Notes: generated by a model from the letters alone, not told the origin. A stretch of DNA of 64,000 bases from a bacterium (GCA_017538365.1 JAFYIZ010000012.1:61297-125296), one strand, 5' to 3'. Counted from the stretch's first letter, positions 1-9,153 are shown. Program-made: numbers and translations.

Positions 1-45
1 GCGGCGGGTTTCTTCTTTTTTCCTGAAAATTCAGAGATTTTTAGA

Positions 46-1725
46 TTACTGCTTTTTCGAGCCTTTTTTCTGACTTACCAAATGTGTGTAGAGCGTCCTT
101 CTTATCTTTTTAGTAGAAGTTTTCTGGAATTCTTCGGGGTGAATCCTGATTTCCGAAATTTTTGCATACGCAGGAAGTGTTTCGTTAAGTTCCTCGCGGT
201 TCTGCTTCATGATTTCTGCAAGCTGTTCTTCCGTTACGTTTTCAGCTTTCATCTTGTCGTAATCCGGGTGAACAAACGCTATGAGTCTCCCTTTGCCGCC
301 GTCAAGAACGAGCGATTCGCTTACAAACGGCATGTAGTTGATCTTGAGTTCGATCTCTTCGGGATAGATGTTCTGCCCTGATGCGGAAAGGATCATGTTT
401 TTCAGTCTGCCGCAGATAAAGAGGAATCCGTCTTTGTCGATCCTGCCGAGGTCGCCGGTGTGAAGCCATCCGTCGCTGTCGAGAACTTCGGCGGTTTCCT
501 TCTCCATTTTGTAGTAGCCGCTCATTATATTTTCACCTTTGACACAGATTTCGCCTATTCCCTTTTTGTCGGGATTGTCGATTTTTGCGGTGAGGTAGGT
601 CATGATTTTTCCGCAGCTGCCGATTTTGCGGTTGTCGGCGTAGTCGGTGTATGCGATAAGCGGCGCGCACTCGGTCATGCCGTATCCGGTCGTGAACCTG
701 ACACCGGCTTTGAGAAGAAACGACTCGATTTTCGGGTTGAAAGCGGCTCCGCCGGAAATGACTTCGTAGCACTTTCCGCCGAAGAAATCGCTGATCCCCT
801 TCCCTATTTTTTTCATTATTATCTGCCTGATGCCGGGAATCGCCATCAAAATCCTCATTTTCTTGGTTTCAAGCAGCGGACGGATCTTTGAAGTGTAGAT
901 TTTTTCAAGGATGAGCGGCACCGAAATGACTAAAAACGGCTGAACTTCGCTGAAAGCCCTGATGAGAACTTTCGGAGTCGGCGTTTTGCTCATAAAAACG
1001 ATGTGAAGACCTCTTGCAACCTGAAGAAGGAAGTCGAAAGCGCAGCCGAAACAGTGAGCCAGCGGCAGAAACGAAACCATTGCGTCGCCGCCTTTCGGAA
1101 GCGAATCAATGGCATACTGAATGTTCGCCATAAGGCAGTTGTGCGAAATCATGACACCTTTTGAAAATCCGGTCGTTCCGGAAGTGTAGACTATTGTTGC
1201 GATGTTGGTTTTAGCAGGAATCTCAAAAACGAGAGTTTCTTTCGTCACGCTCTGCGTTTCAGCAAATTTCTTAACAATTTCCGCAACTTTTTCATTAAGA
1301 TTTTCTTCTTTTGAAAATGTGACCGACATATCTTCGAGTTTGAAAACCGCTTCGACATCAGGAAACTGCGCAAAATCGAGCTTTTCTATGATAAGTTCAG
1401 AAACGAAAAAGAGCTTTGAATCGGAGTGATTGACAAGATGATGAATCTCTTCAGCCGTAAAATCGTTGAGAAGCGGAACAATGACCGCTCCGTAAGTCAC
1501 GGTTGCCAGATAAGTTACAGCCCAGTTCGCCGAATTTTTGCCGCAGAGAGCGATTTTGTCGCCTTTTTTTATGCCGAGGCTTTTGAATATTTCATGCAAC
1601 TCTTTTATTTTATTGGCTGTTTCACCGAAAGTAACGGGTTCTGAGCCGTAATCGCTGAAACACGGCTTATCCCAGTTAAGTTTAAAGGAATCTTCAAAAA
1701 CTTTTACGAGATCTTCTTTCAACAT
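46..1725 (-). CDS. AMP-dependent long-chain acyl-CoA synthetase (FadD-like)
   Basis: This enzyme would activate a fatty or aryl carboxylic acid with ATP and load it onto CoA. The 559-residue length is normal for the ANL superfamily. Visible motifs are the phosphate-binding loop YTSGTTGFSKG near residue 180, GYGMTE near 345, and the hinge region GWLHTGDLG followed by a GRLKNMI stretch. The open frame extends 18 bases upstream to a TTG, but the Shine-Dalgarno GGAGGGG lies just before the ATG at 1725, so that ATG is the start. The gene is divergent from a lipoprotein/ammonia-lyase pair. Whether the substrate is a fatty acid or a cinnamate-type acid made by that lyase cannot be told from sequence. 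Confidence 0.9.
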   Translation of the reverse strand: MLKEDLVKVFEDSFKLNWDKPCFSDYGSEPVTFGETANKIKELHEIFKSLGIKKGDKIALCGKNSANWAVTYLATVTYGAVIVPLLNDFTAEEIHHLVNHSDSKLFFVSELIIEKLDFAQFPDVEAVFKLEDMSVTFSKEENLNEKVAEIVKKFAETQSVTKETLVFEIPAKTNIATIVYTSGTTGFSKGVMISHNCLMANIQYAIDSLPKGGDAMVSFLPLAHCFGCAFDFLLQVARGLHIVFMSKTPTPKVLIRAFSEVQPFLVISVPLILEKIYTSKIRPLLETKKMRILMAIPGIRQIIMKKIGKGISDFFGGKCYEVISGGAAFNPKIESFLLKAGVRFTTGYGMTECAPLIAYTDYADNRKIGSCGKIMTYLTAKIDNPDKKGIGEICVKGENIMSGYYKMEKETAEVLDSDGWLHTGDLGRIDKDGFLFICGRLKNMILSASGQNIYPEEIELKINYMPFVSESLVLDGGKGRLIAFVHPDYDKMKAENVTEEQLAEIMKQNREELNETLPAYAKISEIRIHPEEFQKTSTKKIRRTLYTHLVSQKKGSKKQ

Positions 1726-1754
1726 TTTCCCCTCCGGAAGCAAAAAACGTGTGA

Positions 1755-1783
1755 AAAATAGCCTTTTTAAGGCTTCGTGTCAA
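1755..1783 (-). promoter_or_regulatory. Sigma70-like promoter with spacer dyad, for the acyl-CoA synthetase
   Basis: On the minus strand, TTGACA (1778-1783) and TATTTT (1755-1760) are 17 bases apart, upstream of the acyl-CoA synthetase. The spacer contains the inverted repeat GCCTT-N3-AAGGC, which could be an operator. Confidence 0.5.
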
Positions 1784-1803
1784 TAAAGTTTCCCTTTTAA
1801 AAC

Positions 1804-1831
1804 TGGACAAAAGAGCCTCTTCCTATATTAT
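1804..1831 (+). promoter_or_regulatory. Sigma70-like promoter for the lipoprotein/ammonia-lyase pair
   Basis: TGGACA (1804-1809), a 16-base spacer, then TATTAT (1826-1831). Transcription would begin near 1838, which excludes the upstream ATG at 1830 and supports the ATG at 1866 as the lipoprotein start. Confidence 0.45.
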
Positions 1832-1865
1832 GCCGCGTTTTATTAAGTTTTTTTGTCAAAGTGCC

Positions 1866-3212
1866 ATGAAAAAAATTATTTTTTCAGTTTTATCACTGAT
1901 TTTACTGGTTGTTTTCGTTTCATGCGAAGATTCCACCCTTCCAGATCTTCCCGATATGGAAGAATCAATGGATGTCGATGCTTTTGAAATAAGCGATGAA
2001 AAAACTGCTGACGATTCAGATCAGACTCACGCAAACGACAGCGGCGAACCGGCTGATGACGGCAATGAAACAAACCTTCCCGATGACAACCCGACGGAAA
2101 ATCCCGACGAAACGCCCGATGAAGAGGAACCCGAACCTGTAATAAAGTCAGCTCACCTTCTTGTCGCGACTGTCGGCGGATATGATGTTCCGATGAGCGG
2201 CCACGTTTACTATGCAGAAAACGAAAGCCTCACTGACGGATTAAAGGAAATACCGGTTGAAGGCGGTATGGGAAGTGATGACGGCGCCGATCTCAACGTC
2301 GCAGCTTTTGCAGATGGTTTCACTGTCATTGGAAGACACGATTCCTCTTCTCTTTATTTTTTTGACGACAATTTCGAGTTTGAGCAGGAAATAAAAGTAA
2401 AACCGGACACTTACATCAACATGCAGGATATGGTTTTTAACCCGTTCAAGAACGAATTCATCGTTTCTGCTCTAAATTCCGACGCTTTCGATTCCAAAAC
2501 AACTTTCTCAAATAAGATCTTTATTTTCAAAAAAAATTCACCTGAAACCGCCGCAACGCTGGAAATAAGTGACAACGAGTCGGCAAGCCCGGCAAAAATG
2601 AAAGTTGTCGGCAAAAAACTGTTTGTTGCTCTGCAGAACCTCGAGAACAACACTTCGGCAAAAGGCGAGATCGCGGTCGTTGACCTTGAAGATTATTCAG
2701 TCGAAAGAATAACTCTTCCGACAACCAACCCGACAGGAAAAATCGAATACAACAAAAATGTTGATAAAAACCACATCTATCTTACGACGACCGGCAACTG
2801 GAAACAGGGTGACGGTGCACTTTTGCAAGTAAATATCGACACTTACGAAGTTAAAAAAGTTCTCAGTGAGTCAGAAGAGGAAAACAATATTTTAGACGGC
2901 GATTTTGTTGATCTCTCTATTGCCGATAACGGTAATTTCTTCATAATTTTTTCAAACAACATCCTTTACAACGACAACAGCCTGCTGCTTTACAAACCGA
3001 ACGAAGGCAAGATTTCAAAAATAGATTCTGGTATCAACGCCTTTGCGGCAAATCCGATTGACTACAGCTCGGTCAGCGGAAGAGTTTACTACTTTGTCGA
3101 TGAAAAATCGGACACATATCTGAAGGCTCTCGACAGCGAAAGTTACGAAGAGATGAAACTCCTTTTAGACTACGGCCCAGCCGCTTTAAGAGTAAAATAC
3201 GATTACAAGTGA
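1866..3212 (+). CDS. Surface lipoprotein with acidic linker and beta-propeller-like domain
   Basis: The 448-residue product starts with a lipoprotein signal peptide ending in the lipobox FVSC near residue 20. An Asp/Glu/Pro/Thr-rich linker follows to about residue 95. The remaining part has repeated short beta-strand motifs (LLVATVGG, KLFVALQNL, HIYLTTTGNW), as in a beta-propeller. The open frame begins at 1830, but that codon lies inside the likely promoter and only the ATG at 1866 gives a normal signal peptide. It is six bases upstream of the ammonia-lyase gene and surely co-transcribed with it. I know of no function; the acidic linker type recurs in two other lipoproteins in this window. 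Confidence 0.75.
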   Translation: MKKIIFSVLSLILLVVFVSCEDSTLPDLPDMEESMDVDAFEISDEKTADDSDQTHANDSGEPADDGNETNLPDDNPTENPDETPDEEEPEPVIKSAHLLVATVGGYDVPMSGHVYYAENESLTDGLKEIPVEGGMGSDDGADLNVAAFADGFTVIGRHDSSSLYFFDDNFEFEQEIKVKPDTYINMQDMVFNPFKNEFIVSALNSDAFDSKTTFSNKIFIFKKNSPETAATLEISDNESASPAKMKVVGKKLFVALQNLENNTSAKGEIAVVDLEDYSVERITLPTTNPTGKIEYNKNVDKNHIYLTTTGNWKQGDGALLQVNIDTYEVKKVLSESEEENNILDGDFVDLSIADNGNFFIIFSNNILYNDNSLLLYKPNEGKISKIDSGINAFAANPIDYSSVSGRVYYFVDEKSDTYLKALDSESYEEMKLLLDYGPAALRVKYDYK

Positions 3213-3218
3213 GGCAAT

Positions 3219-4793
3219 ATGAAAACAGTAAACGGAAACGACTTAACGATTGAAGATCTCTGCGCCGTTGCGTGCGGAAACGAAAAAGTTCAACTTCCAG
3301 AAGACAAAAAATTCTGGGAAACTTTGGAAAGATCGCGCAAATTTTTGGAAGATTACGTCAAAACCGGTGTTCCGGTATACGGCGTCACGACTGATTTCGG
3401 CGACAGCTGCAACAACCAGATAAGCGTTGACAAAGCGGGAGAACTTCAGCGGACGATCTGCACTTACCACGGTATCGGCGTAGGCCCGAAATTCGATCAC
3501 ACGACAGGGAGAGCCGTTGTTCTGGCGCGTCTCAACAGCAACGTGAAAGGCGGGCACTCGGCAATACGTCCCGAACTTGCAAAAATGTTAGTCACTCTGC
3601 TCAATAAAGACATAATCCCGGTGATCCCGCAGCTCGGTTCTGTCGGTGCATCGGGTGATCTCACACCTTTGAGCTACCTTGCGGCAGTAGTCATGGGAGA
3701 GCGCGACGTCTACTACAAAGGAAAGATCGTTCCCGCTTCTGTTGCTCTTAAAGCAGAAAACATAAAACCGCTTCCTATCGAAGCAAAAGAGGGACTGGCG
3801 CTTATGAACGGAACGAGTGTTATGACTGCAGTTGCAGCTTTAGCTTGGAAAAAAGCGGAAAGACTCGCTAAAATATCGGATTTTTTGACCTCGGTAACTT
3901 CCGAGATAACCCGCGGCAAAGATACTCCTTTCGCAGCAAAAGTAAGCGAAATGAAAAACCACCGCGGACAGTGCGATTCAGCCGCATACATCCGTGAAGT
4001 GATCAAAGATTCAAAGCGCGTTTTCAGATACGAGGATTTCCTCAAAAGCAATATCGATTCGATCGAAAACAAAGGCTTCATCAAGCAGCAGAATAAAATT
4101 CAGGACAGATACTCCATCCGCTGCGCGCCGCAGATTACAGGCGTTTACCGCGACACACTGCGCTTTGCGAGAGACCTGATAACCGAAGAACTCAACTCTT
4201 CGAATGACAATCCGCTCGTTGATATCGAAAGCGGACGCATTTTCAATACCGGAAATTTCTACGGCGGCCACATCTGCGCGGCGTGCGATTACCTTAGGAC
4301 AGCACTTGCCAATATCGCAGACCTCTCGGACAAACAGGCGGAAGTCATTATCGACGGAAAATTCAACGGGCTCACTGAAAACCTGATCCCGTTCACGCCT
4401 GAAGACCATCCTCGGGCAGGCTTAAGACTCGGCTTTAAGGCAGTCCAGATAACGATAAGCGCGATCCGCGGAGAAGTCGTCACATACTCATTCCCAGTCA
4501 GCATCACGAGCGCACCGACCGAAGCTCTCAATCAGGACAAAGTTTCGATGGGAACGATCTCGGCACGCAAGCTTGCAGAGCAGATAGACCTCGTTTTCCT
4601 GCAGTTCGCAGCGCATCTTCTTGCCGCAATGCAGGCAGTCGACCTTGCCGGAAAGGATGAATTTTCATCATTCACCCGCAAAGTCCATGATGAAGTCCGC
4701 AGAATCAGCGCATTCGTTGAAGATGACCGCGCTTTGGATAAAGAAGCGGAAGCTCTCGCAGAGTGGTTGAAAACAACTGGGATTTTTGGGTAA
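3219..4793 (+). CDS. Aromatic amino acid ammonia-lyase/aminomutase family enzyme (HAL/PAL/TAL)
   Basis: Members of this family eliminate ammonia from His, Phe or Tyr using a self-made MIO group. The 524-residue protein has the MIO triad Ala144-Ser145-Gly146 within GSVGASGDLTPLSY, the active-site stretch QDRYSIRCAPQITG and the SSNDNPL loop. Two positions argue against calling it histidase. The selectivity pair is Tyr83-His84, not Ser-His (HAL), His-Leu (TAL) or Phe-Leu (PAL). The position equivalent to the HAL glutamate 414 is Gln439, in NQDKVSMG, as in PAL/TAL. No other histidine-degradation gene is nearby. The GAGG site precedes the ATG by six bases. The substrate, and lyase versus mutase activity, remain open. 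Confidence 0.88.
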   Translation: MKTVNGNDLTIEDLCAVACGNEKVQLPEDKKFWETLERSRKFLEDYVKTGVPVYGVTTDFGDSCNNQISVDKAGELQRTICTYHGIGVGPKFDHTTGRAVVLARLNSNVKGGHSAIRPELAKMLVTLLNKDIIPVIPQLGSVGASGDLTPLSYLAAVVMGERDVYYKGKIVPASVALKAENIKPLPIEAKEGLALMNGTSVMTAVAALAWKKAERLAKISDFLTSVTSEITRGKDTPFAAKVSEMKNHRGQCDSAAYIREVIKDSKRVFRYEDFLKSNIDSIENKGFIKQQNKIQDRYSIRCAPQITGVYRDTLRFARDLITEELNSSNDNPLVDIESGRIFNTGNFYGGHICAACDYLRTALANIADLSDKQAEVIIDGKFNGLTENLIPFTPEDHPRAGLRLGFKAVQITISAIRGEVVTYSFPVSITSAPTEALNQDKVSMGTISARKLAEQIDLVFLQFAAHLLAAMQAVDLAGKDEFSSFTRKVHDEVRRISAFVEDDRALDKEAEALAEWLKTTGIFG

Positions 4794-4798
4794 ACGTA

Positions 4799-4820
4799 GA
4801 GATGTTTCACTAAATGTCTC
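4799..4820 (+). terminator. Possible weak terminator hairpin after the ammonia-lyase gene
   Basis: GAGATGTTT, a four-base loop, then AAATGTCTC forms a nine-pair RNA stem that includes two G-U pairs. An A/T-rich tract follows, but not a clean U-run, so termination is uncertain. Confidence 0.3.
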
Positions 4821-4848
4821 AAAATTTAAAGAATTTATAATTTTTAGT

Positions 4849-4876
4849 TTGCTTTTAATTAAAAAATGCATACAAT
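4849..4876 (+). promoter_or_regulatory. Candidate promoter 1 for the TcmP-DUF5131 pair
   Basis: TTGCTT (4849-4854), 16 bases, TACAAT (4871-4876), within the AT-rich 226-base gap before TcmP. A second candidate lies at 4924-4953; sequence alone does not choose between them. Confidence 0.35.
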
Positions 4877-4923
4877 GACTAGACGATTTTTTTGATGAGT
4901 TTATTAGATGCCTTGGAATTATA

Positions 4924-4953
4924 TTGACAAATATCTGAAACATAGAATAGAAA
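4924..4953 (+). promoter_or_regulatory. Candidate promoter 2 for the TcmP-DUF5131 pair
   Basis: A consensus TTGACA (4924-4929), 18 bases, then TAGAAA (4948-4953), about 60 bases before the Shine-Dalgarno site AAAGGAA of TcmP. Confidence 0.35.
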
Positions 4954-5019
4954 ACTTTGATTTTCATAAATCATCAACTATGTCGACAAAAAGAATTAAA
5001 ACATTAAAGGAATGGGAAA

Positions 5020-6138
5020 ATGCCCGTAAAAGATTTGCATGCACACCCTTTTGATGAGGGAACTATCACCAAACTCGAAATATTTGAAAATTATGCCAAA
5101 GAATGGCTGCCTACTTTTATTATGAGTTATCCAAACAAAGATTTATGGATGTTCGACTTTTTTGCTGGAACAGGCAAAGATCAGAATGGAGTTGCCGGCA
5201 CTCCCATTCGCTTGTTACAACAAGTTAAAAGCCAGGCTGGCAACATTTTCAATCAAAAATGTAAAATCAATATTTGTTTGAACGAACTCGATGAAAACAA
5301 GTTTAATTCTATGCAAATATGCTGTGACGAGTTTGTACATAGTAATAATGAATTGCTAAGACTCTATGATAAATATTTATTTCTTCACTATCGTAATGGT
5401 GATTTTGCCGAACTTTTTCCTAAGACATTAGATACTATAAAAGAAAACCCTTCCCTGCTGTTTCTTGACCAAAACGGAATGAAATTTCTGGCTGATAAAT
5501 ATATTATGAATTTAGAAAGCTTGCCACATACAGATTTCTTGTATTTTTTATCTTCCTCATATGTTTTGAGATTTGGGAATACTCCTGAGTTTCAGACAAA
5601 TTTAAGGTTGGACATGGAAAAAATAAAGGAGAATCCATACAAGTATGTTCACAAAAACATTCTTGAGCAACTAAAAAACAAATTACCCAATGATTCTGAT
5701 CTAAAATTATATCCTTTCACAATCAAAAAAGGAGCAAATATTTATGGTATAATTTTTGGAGCAAAACATCCATTGGCAGTTGACAAATTTCTCAAAACTG
5801 CTTGGAATAAAAACAACATCAATGGAGAAGCCAACTTTGATATTGATGAAGACAATAAAAAATGTCAATTGACTATATTTGGAGAAAAACCTTTGACAAA
5901 AATAGAAGGTTTCCAACAGCGGTTGCGAGAATTGATACTGAACGGAGATATAAAAACCAATCGTGAAGCTTATGATTACACAATTTCTCAAGGACACATT
6001 GACAAACATGCGGCTGAAGAAATTTCAAAAATGAAAAAAGAAGGACTTATAGATTTTGAAGGAAGAACTCCTTTGGTAAACTATGAACAAACATATAAAA
6101 ACAAGCGAATAATAACATTCCAGGTAATAAAAAAATGA
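5020..6138 (+). CDS. tcmP: Three-Cys-motif partner protein TcmP
   Basis: The 372-residue protein matches the TcmP family in its opening (HPFDEGTITKLEIFENYAKE), in the glycine loop FDFFAGTGKD followed by GTPIRLLQ, which looks like a nucleotide- or SAM-binding Rossmann loop near residues 46-65, and in LFLDQNG near residue 150. TcmP proteins are known for being encoded beside a three-cysteine-motif protein, and here the next gene is one, overlapping by four bases (ATGA). The molecular function of the family is unknown to me. Base composition is clearly more AT-rich than in the ammonia-lyase gene before it, consistent with horizontal transfer. The start has an AAAGGAA site. Confidence 0.85.
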   Translation: MPVKDLHAHPFDEGTITKLEIFENYAKEWLPTFIMSYPNKDLWMFDFFAGTGKDQNGVAGTPIRLLQQVKSQAGNIFNQKCKINICLNELDENKFNSMQICCDEFVHSNNELLRLYDKYLFLHYRNGDFAELFPKTLDTIKENPSLLFLDQNGMKFLADKYIMNLESLPHTDFLYFLSSSYVLRFGNTPEFQTNLRLDMEKIKENPYKYVHKNILEQLKNKLPNDSDLKLYPFTIKKGANIYGIIFGAKHPLAVDKFLKTAWNKNNINGEANFDIDEDNKKCQLTIFGEKPLTKIEGFQQRLRELILNGDIKTNREAYDYTISQGHIDKHAAEEISKMKKEGLIDFEGRTPLVNYEQTYKNKRIITFQVIKK

Positions 6139-6860
6139 AAACGACAAAAATAGAATGGACTGATAAAACATGGAATCCTGTTACAGGATGCACCAAGATT
6201 TCGCAGGGATGCGTTCATTGCTACGCCGAAACGATGACCCGCCGACTTAATGCAATGGGATTGGAGAAATACGCAAACGGATTCAATGTCACTCTGCATG
6301 AAGATTGTCTATCCGAACCATTGGCATGGAAACAACCTCACACCATTTTTGTTTGTTCAATGAGTGACTTGTTTCACAAGGATGTTCCTTTTGAATTTAT
6401 AAACAAGGTTATGGAAACCATACGTATGACACCTCAGCACCGTTATCAGCTATTGACCAAACGGGCGGAACGCATGGCTGAATACTTTCTATCACATGAT
6501 ATTCCGCAGAACGCATGGTTGGGAGTTACAGTTGAAGTTCAATCCTCTAAATCCAGAATAGAATCTCTGCGCTCACTTGACGCACCTATCCGCTTTCTCT
6601 CTTGCGAGCCTTTGATCGAAGATTTGGGAACTTTGAATTTGGAGAACATTGACTGGGTTATTGTAGGAGGGGAAAGCGGACCGCAAGCAAGACCTATGAA
6701 AGAAGAGTGGGTAAAATCAATAAAAGAACAAGCCGAACGTCAGGGATCAGCCTTTTTCTTCAAACAATGGGGCACCTGGGGCAGCGACGGTATCAAAAGA
6801 AACAAACACAAAAACGGAAAACTGATTGACGGAAAAATTTTTCAGGCAATGCCGGCTTAA
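6135..6860 (+). CDS. DUF5131 (phage Gp37/Gp68-type) three-Cys-motif protein
   Basis: The 241-residue product opens with IEWTDKTWNPVTGC and carries cysteines 19, 26 and 29 in a C-x6-C-x2-C arrangement followed by YAE. This is the family signature and resembles an iron-sulphur or zinc site. The radical-SAM spacing is C-x3-C-x2-C, so similarity to radical SAM enzymes is only suggestive. Other typical stretches are FVCSMSDLFH, YQLLTKRAERM and WVIVGGESGPQARPM. It overlaps TcmP by four bases, so the two are translationally coupled and probably act together. The family occurs in phages and in bacterial accessory islands; its biochemical role is unproven as far as I know. Confidence 0.85.
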   Translation: MKTTKIEWTDKTWNPVTGCTKISQGCVHCYAETMTRRLNAMGLEKYANGFNVTLHEDCLSEPLAWKQPHTIFVCSMSDLFHKDVPFEFINKVMETIRMTPQHRYQLLTKRAERMAEYFLSHDIPQNAWLGVTVEVQSSKSRIESLRSLDAPIRFLSCEPLIEDLGTLNLENIDWVIVGGESGPQARPMKEEWVKSIKEQAERQGSAFFFKQWGTWGSDGIKRNKHKNGKLIDGKIFQAMPA

Positions 6861-6994
6861 ACTTCATTTCGAATAAATCTTACTGGAATTGACAGATGTT
6901 TACACCTCAAAAGCCTTAAAATTTCTCGCAAGACTTCTTAGCGGTTTCCGCCTCGTTGCTTGGGATTTTCACAAGTAAAACATGACTTTTTAAG

Positions 6995-7022
6995 TTGTTT
7001 TTTAAGAAAAACTAAAGATAAT
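6995..7022 (+). promoter_or_regulatory. Candidate promoter for the restriction-modification operon
   Basis: TTGTTT (6995-7000), 16 bases, GATAAT (7017-7022), in the 214-base gap before the methylase fusion. The rest of the gap shows no other recognisable feature. Confidence 0.35.
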
Positions 7023-7074
7023 CTCACGGCGTTTTGTAACGATAGGGTTAAACCAAAAATTTGAGGGGCAAAAC

Positions 7075-9153
7075 ATGGATTTAAAAGACATTTTAAAGGA
7101 TAGCAACTACAGTCTTGATCAATTTGATAAAGAAAAAATCCTGAAATTAGAGCAAAAAATCAAAGAAAAAGAAGTCAAAGGCATAATAACTCCCTATGTC
7201 AACTGTATCGTTAGGAATAAAGAGATAAAACTTACTCCTGAAGAAATTGTCCGCCAACTTTATCTCATGGTTTTAATTGAAAATTTTCATTATCCTGTTT
7301 CAAGGATGGATGTTGAATATGTGGTTACTTTCGGCAGAGATAAAAAGCGTGCCGATATTGTCATTTTCGATAAGGATCAAACCTACACTCCATATATTGT
7401 TGTTGAGCTGAAAAGTCCTAAATTGAAAGACGGCAAAGAACAGCTTAAAAGCTATTGCAACGCCACAGGCGCACCGATCGGTGTTTGGACAAACGGCAAC
7501 AGTATTTCTTACTATCACCGCAAAGACCCGAATTTCTTTGAGGATATTCCGATCATTCCAACAGCCGAAGAAAAGCTTTCGGACATATTGAGCGAGCGTT
7601 GGCTTATCGATGATTTGGTGAAGAAAGACAAACTGGTCAATGAGCGAAAATCGCTGAAAGACTTAATTTTGGAAATGGAAGACGAAGTCCTTGCCAATGC
7701 CGGTGTCGATGTCTTTGAAGAGGTTTTCAAGCTGATTTTCACAAAATTATATGATGAAATGGAAAGTGGTCGAAAGAAAGACCGCCATTTGCAGTTCCGT
7801 AATTATGGTGACACTGAAACCGAACTGAAAGAGAAGCTTCAAAACCTTTTCAACGAAGCCAAGGAAAAGTGGTCTGGTGTTTTCTCTGACGATGCAAAAC
7901 TGATGCTCACGCCTTCGCATTTGTCGGTTTGCGTTAGTTCCCTGCAGGATGTGAAACTTTTCAACTCGAATTTGGATGTGGTCGATGAAGCTTTTGAATA
8001 CTTGATAAACAAAAGCAGCAAGGGTGAAAAAGGTCAATATTTTACACCTCGCTATGTTATCGATATGTGTGTGCGGATGCTGAATCCTTCGGAAAAGGAA
8101 ACAATGATTGATACTGCTGCGGGCAGTTGCGGTTTTCCTGTACACACAATTTTCTATGTTTGGCAAAAGATTTTAGAAAGCAAGGGACTTAAAAAGAGCC
8201 ATCTTTTCACTTTGGAACAAAAGCCGGCAGAATGCACTGATTATGTGCAGAATAAAGTGTTTGCCATTGATTTTGACGAAAAAGCTGTGCGTGTTGCAAG
8301 AACCTTAAACCTGATCGCAGGTGATGGACAAACTAATGTAATGCATCTCAACACTTTAGATTATGAGCGTTGGGACGAAAATCTGAAAGACGAGAATTGG
8401 CAGGAAACTTATATCGATGGTTGGAATAAATTAAAGAAAATGCGTGCCAACAAAAACAGCAATCGTGATTTTCAATTTGATGTTTTAATGGCGAATCCTC
8501 CATTTGCTGGAGATATAAAAGAAAGCCGCATTTTATCAAAATATGAACTTAGCAAAAATGCAGCAGGTAAAATGGCTAGCAAGGTTGGGCGCGACATTCT
8601 TTTCATTGAACGCAATCTTGACTTCCTGAAACCAGGCGGACGCATGGCTATTGTTTTGCCGCAAGGCCGTTTTAACAACAGCAGTGATAAATACATCCGA
8701 GATTATATTGCCGAGCGTTGCCGCATTTTGGCAGTTGTTGGTTTGCACGGAAATGTGTTCAAACCGCACACTGGAACAAAAACAAGCGTATTGTTTGTGC
8801 AGAAATGGGATGAATTGCTTTGCCCCAAGAAAGATGATTATCCGATTTTCTTTGCCACCATGCAGGAGCCGAGTAAGGATAACAGCGGAGAAAAGATTTT
8901 CGTCAAAAAAGGCGATTATCCGCCAGCACAAAAACCGATTTATGATGTTTATAGCAAAAACCAAGACACCGGTCCTTGCGATCCTCTTCCACGTTATGAG
9001 GCCTCGCCCAAAGAAAACAACGAATATTTGTTGGATTCACATGGCCATTTGATAGTAAAACACGACCTTTTCAATCACGATGGTTTGACCAAAGACGGAA
9101 TCGCTGAAGCCTTTGCCGAATTTGCCAAAAAGGAGGGGCTAAGTTTTTTTTGA
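7075..9153 (+). CDS. Fused restriction nuclease-N6-adenine methylase (HsdR_N-HsdM)
   Basis: At 692 residues this is longer than an ordinary HsdM because of an N-terminal nuclease-like domain. That domain (about residues 30-165) has a PD-(D/E)xK pattern with Asp94 in RADIVIF and Glu111-Leu-Lys113, like the N-terminal domain of type I HsdR. A linker leads to the methylase part, with the helical HsdM N-domain, then GQYFTPRYVID, the SAM-binding loop DTAAGSCGFP near residue 348 and the catalytic NPPF near 474. There is no SF2 helicase/translocase. Cutting and methylation on one chain plus a separate S subunit resembles type IIB/IIG systems of the BcgI kind more than classical type I. GAGGGG precedes the ATG. 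Confidence 0.88.
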   Translation: MDLKDILKDSNYSLDQFDKEKILKLEQKIKEKEVKGIITPYVNCIVRNKEIKLTPEEIVRQLYLMVLIENFHYPVSRMDVEYVVTFGRDKKRADIVIFDKDQTYTPYIVVELKSPKLKDGKEQLKSYCNATGAPIGVWTNGNSISYYHRKDPNFFEDIPIIPTAEEKLSDILSERWLIDDLVKKDKLVNERKSLKDLILEMEDEVLANAGVDVFEEVFKLIFTKLYDEMESGRKKDRHLQFRNYGDTETELKEKLQNLFNEAKEKWSGVFSDDAKLMLTPSHLSVCVSSLQDVKLFNSNLDVVDEAFEYLINKSSKGEKGQYFTPRYVIDMCVRMLNPSEKETMIDTAAGSCGFPVHTIFYVWQKILESKGLKKSHLFTLEQKPAECTDYVQNKVFAIDFDEKAVRVARTLNLIAGDGQTNVMHLNTLDYERWDENLKDENWQETYIDGWNKLKKMRANKNSNRDFQFDVLMANPPFAGDIKESRILSKYELSKNAAGKMASKVGRDILFIERNLDFLKPGGRMAIVLPQGRFNNSSDKYIRDYIAERCRILAVVGLHGNVFKPHTGTKTSVLFVQKWDELLCPKKDDYPIFFATMQEPSKDNSGEKIFVKKGDYPPAQKPIYDVYSKNQDTGPCDPLPRYEASPKENNEYLLDSHGHLIVKHDLFNHDGLTKDGIAEAFAEFAKKEGLSFF

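Noticed and set aside
3219-4793. Naming the ammonia-lyase hutH (histidase)
   Set aside because: The selectivity pair Tyr83-His84 and Gln439 differ from histidases, and no hut genes are nearby.
6889-6921. TTGACA at 6889 as a promoter
   Set aside because: No acceptable -10 box lies 16-18 bases downstream; the AT-rich TTAAAAT is too far.
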